Of a DNA stretch of 17,804 nt, positions 13,914-17,804 are shown one piece after another. Every line of letters starts with the position of its first letter. Position 1 is the first letter of the stretch. This DNA is from an uncultured Bacteroidales bacterium. Its GTDB lineage: Bacteria > Bacteroidota > Bacteroidia > Bacteroidales > Muribaculaceae. Both the position numbers and the translations under genes were made by a program. The DNA lies in the NCBI GenBank assembly GCA_900552315.1, contig URZM01000027.1, positions 1 to 17,804 of the forward strand, in the 5' to 3' direction. The notes under the pieces are model-generated. The model was not told the origin of the DNA, searched no databases, and saw only the letters and a list, made by a program, of their open reading frames with translations.

Positions 13914-14981
13914 ATGAAAAAATTTTTTGCACTTGCCCTGGCTGCCGCCGCCGTTCTCTCGGCACAGGCACAGGATGTGAAGGCACTCTATGAGCAGGCC
14001 AAGAAGCTCGACGACGCCTTCAACAAAGCGAAACCCACGCAGATGTCTCCCGACAAAAAGGTAGACGCACCTACTGCCAAGGGTCTGCTCGATGCAATCG
14101 AGATTTATGAGCAGGTGATTAAGACTGAGAATCAGGAAGGCGCAAAGCCCAAATACACGAAGAAAATCAATGACAGCATGATGAAGCACGCCATGGGCGG
14201 CGATTTCAACACCGCAGCCGTGGCTCTCTTCAACGGAGGCATGCCATATCCGGAGGCCTATACGGCATTCATGATGAGCGGCGAAAGCTCACAGGCCAGC
14301 GGAATGGTCCCCGACAGCATATACGCCGTAGATTTCTACAATGCCGGCAACTCTGCATACGGTCGTGATTTCGAGGCTGCCGCCTTGGCCTACGACGCTG
14401 CCATAGCAGCAAATATAACCGAACCGCAGGCTTATGTCTACGCCATAGGCGCCCGTCAGAACCTCATGCAGCAGAAACCTGAGGTAGCCGACAAGGCCAA
14501 GCAGGACATAACGGCAATCGCAAAGAAAGGCGTTGAGACTTTCGGTTACGACCAGGATTTCCTGTTCAACAACTACCTACAGTCTTATTTCGACAAAGAG
14601 GATTATGACAGCGCCCTGGCTGAACTGGCAAAGGCCGAACAGGCCAATCCCAACAATGCCAACATCTATCGTTTGCGCGCTATCATCAGCAATGCAAAGC
14701 ACGACTATCTGGCAGCCATACCCGCATATGTGAAGATGAGTGAGATGACCGACAAATATGACTACCTGATCAAAGCTGCAAGCGACCTCAACAGCCTGGG
14801 TAAAACTATAATGGGCAACATCTCCACTCCTACCCCCGAGGTCAAGACACAGATTCTCGACATATTCGACGCAGCACTCAAAATAGCGCAGAAGGCCAAG
14901 ACAGCTCCCGATGCCGACGGTCGCGCGGCAAGTCAGATCGAGGACATCGAGTATAACATCGACAACGCCAAGAAACTCTGA
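13914..14981 (+). CDS. Exported tetratricopeptide-repeat protein
   Basis: A 355-residue secreted or periplasmic protein. The signal peptide MKKFFALALAAAAVLSAQAQ is cleaved near residue 19 or 20. The mature protein is almost entirely alpha-helical. TPR-like pairs occur at about 140-175 (AGNSAYGRDFEAAALAYDAA) and about 220-280 (DYDSALAELAKAEQANPNNA, then DYLAAIPAYVKM). TPRs are protein-binding scaffolds; no catalytic residues are apparent. It follows gyrA after 159 bases and precedes a paralogous TPR gene, from which two hairpins separate it. The segment ending KGVETFGYDQDFLFNNYLQS aligns with the equivalent part of the next protein, supporting an old duplication. Cell function is unknown; envelope location is inferred from the signal peptide. 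Confidence 0.88.
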   Translation: MKKFFALALAAAAVLSAQAQDVKALYEQAKKLDDAFNKAKPTQMSPDKKVDAPTAKGLLDAIEIYEQVIKTENQEGAKPKYTKKINDSMMKHAMGGDFNTAAVALFNGGMPYPEAYTAFMMSGESSQASGMVPDSIYAVDFYNAGNSAYGRDFEAAALAYDAAIAANITEPQAYVYAIGARQNLMQQKPEVADKAKQDITAIAKKGVETFGYDQDFLFNNYLQSYFDKEDYDSALAELAKAEQANPNNANIYRLRAIISNAKHDYLAAIPAYVKMSEMTDKYDYLIKAASDLNSLGKTIMGNISTPTPEVKTQILDIFDAALKIAQKAKTAPDADGRAASQIEDIEYNIDNAKKL

Positions 14982-14991
14982 CACGATACAT

Positions 14992-15028
14992 GGAGTCGCC
15001 ACGACAACGTCTGTCATGACGCGACTCC
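14992..15028 (+). terminator. Hairpin after the first TPR gene
   Basis: GGAGTCGC (14992-14999) pairs perfectly with GCGACTCC (15021-15028). Inside, GACA (15003-15006) can pair with TGTC (15012-15015) across a 5-base loop. It starts 11 bases after the stop codon at 14981. There is no T tract, so it may protect the 3' end or work together with the stronger hairpin just downstream. Confidence 0.45.
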
Positions 15029-15047
15029 GCGATTTGCCAAATAACAA

Positions 15048-15086
15048 TGAGGGTGTATCGAAATTGTGGATTTCGATACACCCTCA
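15048..15086 (+). terminator. Strong 17-bp hairpin, probable terminator between the two TPR genes
   Basis: Positions 15048-15064 pair without mismatch with 15070-15086 (arm TGAGGGTGTATCGAAAT), leaving a 5-base TGTGG loop. The stem ends 44 bases before the second TPR start. No long T tract follows, so this could be termination, attenuation or RNA-end protection. The perfect symmetry means it could act on either strand. Confidence 0.65.
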
Positions 15087-15130
15087 AGATTATGCCCTAA
15101 CAACTCTCTCCTCACAGCTTTTCATCATCC

Positions 15131-16351
15131 ATGAAACAGATGAAATCATGTCTCGTAGCCATGTGTTGCCTGATAGCCGCTTGCTGTTTAGGCGCCTCAC
15201 CGCGCAAGAACCTTAAACAAGCGGAAAAACTCATTGGAGACTATTCCAAAGTAGGACGCGCACGTGAGCTGGTGAAAGAGTCTCTATCCGACTCCACTTT
15301 CATGCCGGACGCATTTGCCTATAATGTTGCCGGACGCGTGGAACGAGAGGCTTACAGACATTTCTACAAAATGCTGTCCATAAACCGCAAAGACCCCTCA
15401 GTGGACCATGTGGCTATGAGTGATGCACTTATGGATGCCTACTCATATTTCGTCAAATGTATGGAACTTGACTCTGTCCTTGATAAAAAAGGACAGCTCA
15501 AGGTCAAATACAGCCCTGAGTTGGCGGACTGGATAAGCGTCTCGGCCCCCGCGATGTACAACGCAGGGATTGCCTATATGAACAAGAAGCAGTACTACCC
15601 GAAGGCATATTCTGCCTTTATCCGATTTGCGGAGCTACCGGACAAGCCGTACTACAAGCCTTTGACTCCTATGAGCGATTCCATACGCGCAAACGCGTTC
15701 TTCTATGGAGGGGTGATGGCTTACAATGCCCATGAATATGACAAGGCATTCTCTGCATTCGACAAAGCCCGCAAACATGGATACGCACGTAAAGAGGTAT
15801 ACCTAAACCAGATATCCGCCCTGTCGCATATAGCCAAAACCAAACCGACACTCCGAGATTCCCTCGGGCGGCGTGTGACAGAGATTGCACGCTGCGGTCT
15901 GGAAAGGCACGGTGTGGGACAAACACCTCTGTTCATACAGAAATACGTGGCAGGAATGATCTTAGACAACAGCCCTGAACTCGCCCTCGCGGCTATCGAC
16001 ACGGCGCTTGTCAGCCATCCCGACATGGTGATGCTCCACACCATGAAAGCCGGTGTATACGCCTCCATGAACCGTTATGACGATGCAGTGGCCGAATACC
16101 GAAAAGCCGCTGATTACGAGACTGCGGACACCAATACATTGAAGACCGCCTCGAAATATATGGCGACAATAGGCATAGCCAAGCTTGATTCCATCAAAGG
16201 TCGTGGACGCGATGCCCGCAGCAAAGCTAAAGCCGTGCGCGACAGATACCTTCGTCCTGCCTTGGACTATGCCAACCGAGCCGCCCAAATGAATCCTGAA
16301 GACCCCGAGATTCAAAATACAATAGAAACCGTAACATACAGACTGCATTGA
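15131..16351 (+). CDS. TPR-containing probable lipoprotein, paralogue of the preceding TPR protein
   Basis: A 406-residue exported protein. The N-terminus has a cysteine-rich hydrophobic stretch (7-20) with a lipobox LIAAC, making Cys18 the likely lipidation site; Cys19 is adjacent. An ATG at codon 4 (15140) is an alternative start. TPR-like helices run through about 180-350, for example YDKAFSAFDKARKHGYARKE and NRYDDAVAEYRKAADYETAD. Segments around VTEIARCGLERHGVGQTPLF and ALAAIDTALVSHPDM correspond to parts of the upstream TPR protein. Its stop TGA at 16349-16351 shares its final base with the ATG of the acetyltransferase gene, indicating translational coupling. The role is unknown; the architecture fits an envelope scaffold. 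Confidence 0.86.
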   Translation: MKQMKSCLVAMCCLIAACCLGASPRKNLKQAEKLIGDYSKVGRARELVKESLSDSTFMPDAFAYNVAGRVEREAYRHFYKMLSINRKDPSVDHVAMSDALMDAYSYFVKCMELDSVLDKKGQLKVKYSPELADWISVSAPAMYNAGIAYMNKKQYYPKAYSAFIRFAELPDKPYYKPLTPMSDSIRANAFFYGGVMAYNAHEYDKAFSAFDKARKHGYARKEVYLNQISALSHIAKTKPTLRDSLGRRVTEIARCGLERHGVGQTPLFIQKYVAGMILDNSPELALAAIDTALVSHPDMVMLHTMKAGVYASMNRYDDAVAEYRKAADYETADTNTLKTASKYMATIGIAKLDSIKGRGRDARSKAKAVRDRYLRPALDYANRAAQMNPEDPEIQNTIETVTYRLH

Positions 16352-16911
16352 TGAAGCCGGAAACCACAATCAGCGAAATCACAGCCGAAGGCCCTATACC
16401 TTCGCAAGTGCTTAGCCTGTACAGGCTCTCATTCCCTCCCGAAGAACGCAGACCCTGGACAAACGTCGAGGAAATTGCGGCTTTCATGTCTGCACATCCG
16501 CAAATGCGCCTGCGAGTCATAAAGAGTGGCGGAGCTTTTGCCGGCTTCATGGTGTATTGGCATCTCTCACCTCTCGTGCACTACGTAGAGCATCTGGCCA
16601 CTTTGCCCGAAATGAGAGGAAACGGATTGGGCGCGAAACTGATTGAAAGCCTTACATCCATCCCCGAGACACATGTAGTTCTGGAAGTGGAGCCTCCGGT
16701 CGATGAGCTGACAAGGCGCCGTGTAGGCTTCTACCGCAGGCTCGGATTCACATTGCATGACACCATCCCCTACCGCCAACCTCCATATTGCGCCGGACTG
16801 CCTTCAGTACATCTCTGTCTCATGACAGCACCAGACATTCCCCAAAAACGAATCACCTCGGAAATAGTGCCGACCCTTCACTCCACAATTTATGGAAAGA
16901 GGGACTACTGA
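16351..16911 (+). CDS. GNAT family N-acetyltransferase
   Basis: A 186-residue enzyme expected to transfer an acetyl group from acetyl-CoA to an amine. The acetyl-CoA pyrophosphate-binding motif is seen in EMRGNGLGAKLIESL, matching the (Q/R)xxGxG/A pattern, preceded by the usual beta strand HYVEHLATLP. The later GFYRRLGFTLHD is the typical end of a GNAT fold. The start ATG at 16351 shares its A with the TGA of the preceding gene. A TTG three bases upstream is in frame, but I reject it as a less likely start. The length is normal to slightly long because of a tail after the fold. The substrate (protein N-terminus, amino acid or small molecule) cannot be read. It ends 14 bases before a strong bidirectional hairpin. 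Confidence 0.88.
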   Translation: MKPETTISEITAEGPIPSQVLSLYRLSFPPEERRPWTNVEEIAAFMSAHPQMRLRVIKSGGAFAGFMVYWHLSPLVHYVEHLATLPEMRGNGLGAKLIESLTSIPETHVVLEVEPPVDELTRRRVGFYRRLGFTLHDTIPYRQPPYCAGLPSVHLCLMTAPDIPQKRITSEIVPTLHSTIYGKRDY

Positions 16912-16924
16912 CCGGCAGTATAAT

Positions 16925-16962
16925 TCAGGGGTCTCTCGTCATACCGGACGAGAGACCCCTGA
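16925..16962. terminator. Bidirectional 16-bp hairpin terminator between convergent genes
   Basis: Positions 16925-16940 pair perfectly with 16947-16962 (arm TCAGGGGTCTCTCGTC) around a 6-base ATACCG loop. It sits between the acetyltransferase stop (16911) and the stop of the minus-strand leucine-rich-repeat gene (16980), so it can serve both. A short T-rich run (TGTATTT) follows on the plus strand. Confidence 0.8.
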
Positions 16963-16979
16963 GTGTATTTGAGAGTATA

Positions 16980-17804
16980 TCAGATATACATATCGTCATC
17001 CACCACACCTCTCAGCATGTGGAGCTGCGTGCAGCCCTCCGTCCTGAGGTCGGTAAGGTTGTAGTTGTTGGAGACGTTCACGTAGCGGAGCACCTGGTCG
17101 AACGTAACATCCAAAGTCAACAGCTGGTTGTTCGCCACGTTCAGTCTCTGCAAGAAATTCTGATTGGAAAGATTTACATAAGTGAGGTCATTCCAAGCCA
17201 GATTCACGAAAGCCAGATTCGGACATCCCTCCACCGAGAATGTGGTAAGGTCATTGTAGGCGGCATCCAGGTCGCTTAAATTCCTACAGTTGCTCACGGA
17301 GAGAGCCTCCATCCTGTTGTCGGAAATCAGTAGGGTGAAAAGTGTCGAGAGGTCCTGAAGATACAGATTCTTGAAACGGTTGCTGTCGAGATTCAGGTTT
17401 TCCAAGCTAACAAGGCCGGTAAAAGTCACATCAGCAAGATTGTTGTAGGCGGCGTACAGGTTCTTCAGCTTGGGACAGTTGTCAAGGATAAGGGCCTCCA
17501 TGTGGTTGTTGTTGCAGCTCAGTGTCTCGAGGTTGGCCGAGTTGCTCACATTAAGTTCTACAAGTGCGTTGGCTGAAACGTTGAGGCGCGACAGCAGAGG
17601 CGTGCCTGATATGTCGAGATTGGCCAACGAATTGCGATAAAGGCGCAAGTCCTTAAGCTGCGGACATGAAGAGATGTCTATGCCCGAGAGCCGATTGTTG
17701 CCGGCATTGAGATAATACAATGACGGAGTGTTCGTCACCTTGAGGCCTGTGATTCTGTTGCGCGAGACATTCACCTTCTGAAGATTGGTGAATCCGGAGA
17801 GGTC
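16980..17804 (-). CDS. Leucine-rich-repeat protein (partial, N-terminus outside the window)
   Basis: The final 274 residues of a larger protein; the frame is open through the right edge of the window (reading DLSGFTNLQKVNVSRNRITG there). It consists of about twelve leucine-rich repeats with a very regular 21-residue period; examples are LKNLYAAYNNLADVTFTG, LENLNLDSNRFKNLYLQD and LSDLDAAYNDLTTFSVEG. Asn and Leu occupy the conserved LxxLxxxxNxL positions. The repeats end at LHMLRG, followed by the short acidic tail VVDDDMYI, with no cell-wall, transmembrane or type IX sorting domain visible. Proteins of this class in Bacteroidota are usually surface-exposed and bind proteins. Because the start is missing, a signal peptide or lipobox cannot be checked. 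It converges on the acetyltransferase gene. Confidence 0.85.
   Translation of the reverse strand, partial: DLSGFTNLQKVNVSRNRITGLKVTNTPSLYYLNAGNNRLSGIDISSCPQLKDLRLYRNSLANLDISGTPLLSRLNVSANALVELNVSNSANLETLSCNNNHMEALILDNCPKLKNLYAAYNNLADVTFTGLVSLENLNLDSNRFKNLYLQDLSTLFTLLISDNRMEALSVSNCRNLSDLDAAYNDLTTFSVEGCPNLAFVNLAWNDLTYVNLSNQNFLQRLNVANNQLLTLDVTFDQVLRYVNVSNNYNLTDLRTEGCTQLHMLRGVVDDDMYI

Noticed and set aside
16348..16350. TTG as start of the acetyltransferase gene
   Set aside because: The ATG three bases later gives the standard TGATG stop/start overlap.
1..17804. tRNA or rRNA genes, CRISPR arrays, insertion sequences, phage genes or attachment sites
   Set aside because: No cloverleaf, regularly spaced direct repeat array, transposase, integrase or phage-like protein was seen on either strand.

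Overview
The window looks like a chromosomal segment of a Bacteroidales bacterium, most likely a Muribaculaceae-type gut commensal. The evidence is a gene set typical of Bacteroidota: an ECF sigma factor with a FecR-like partner and a TonB-dependent receptor with an STN domain, a DUF4249 lipoprotein, and a Bacteroidota-type GyrA. Starts lack Shine-Dalgarno sequences, two promoters match the Bacteroidota -7 element TAnnTTTG, and the base composition is moderately GC-rich. The family assignment is inference; no rRNA or other taxonomic marker is present. Genes are packed tightly and no gene-free stretch exceeds 300 bases.

Layout. (1) Positions 1-153 hold a long imperfect inverted repeat that may be an interspersed element. 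(2) Positions 154-3535 (+) are a close-packed operon: a polyprenyl-phosphate sugar phosphotransferase that starts surface glycan synthesis, a secreted Sel1-repeat protein, and RmuC. (3) Positions 3542-11012 (-) form one apparent transcription unit. In order of transcription it encodes an ECF sigma factor, a small outer-membrane beta-barrel protein, a minimal FecR-like membrane protein, a TonB-dependent receptor with an STN domain, a DUF4249 lipoprotein, and a patatin phospholipase fused to an outer-membrane barrel. Gene contacts are a 1-base overlap, a 13-base overlap and gaps of 6, 70 and 98 bases. This is the most interesting part: it reads as a self-regulated cell-surface signalling and uptake locus ending in a surface lipase. 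(4) Positions 11013-11249 are a divergent promoter region with two good -7 elements and a near-perfect palindrome between them. (5) Positions 11250-13754 (+) are gyrA. It is followed by two related exported TPR proteins (13914-14981 and 15131-16351) and a GNAT acetyltransferase (16351-16911) that overlaps the second TPR gene by one base. Strong hairpins separate the units. (6) Positions 16980-17804 (-) are the C-terminal part of a leucine-rich-repeat protein built from very regular 21-residue repeats; its start lies outside the window.

How the genes may work together. In the minus-strand locus, a substrate binding the receptor would signal through its periplasmic STN domain to the FecR-like protein. 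That would release the ECF sigma factor, which would transcribe the locus. The DUF4249 lipoprotein is the likely surface partner of the receptor. The patatin could release fatty acids or lipid from a surface or host substrate. This model rests on known family behaviour and gene order, not on any experiment.
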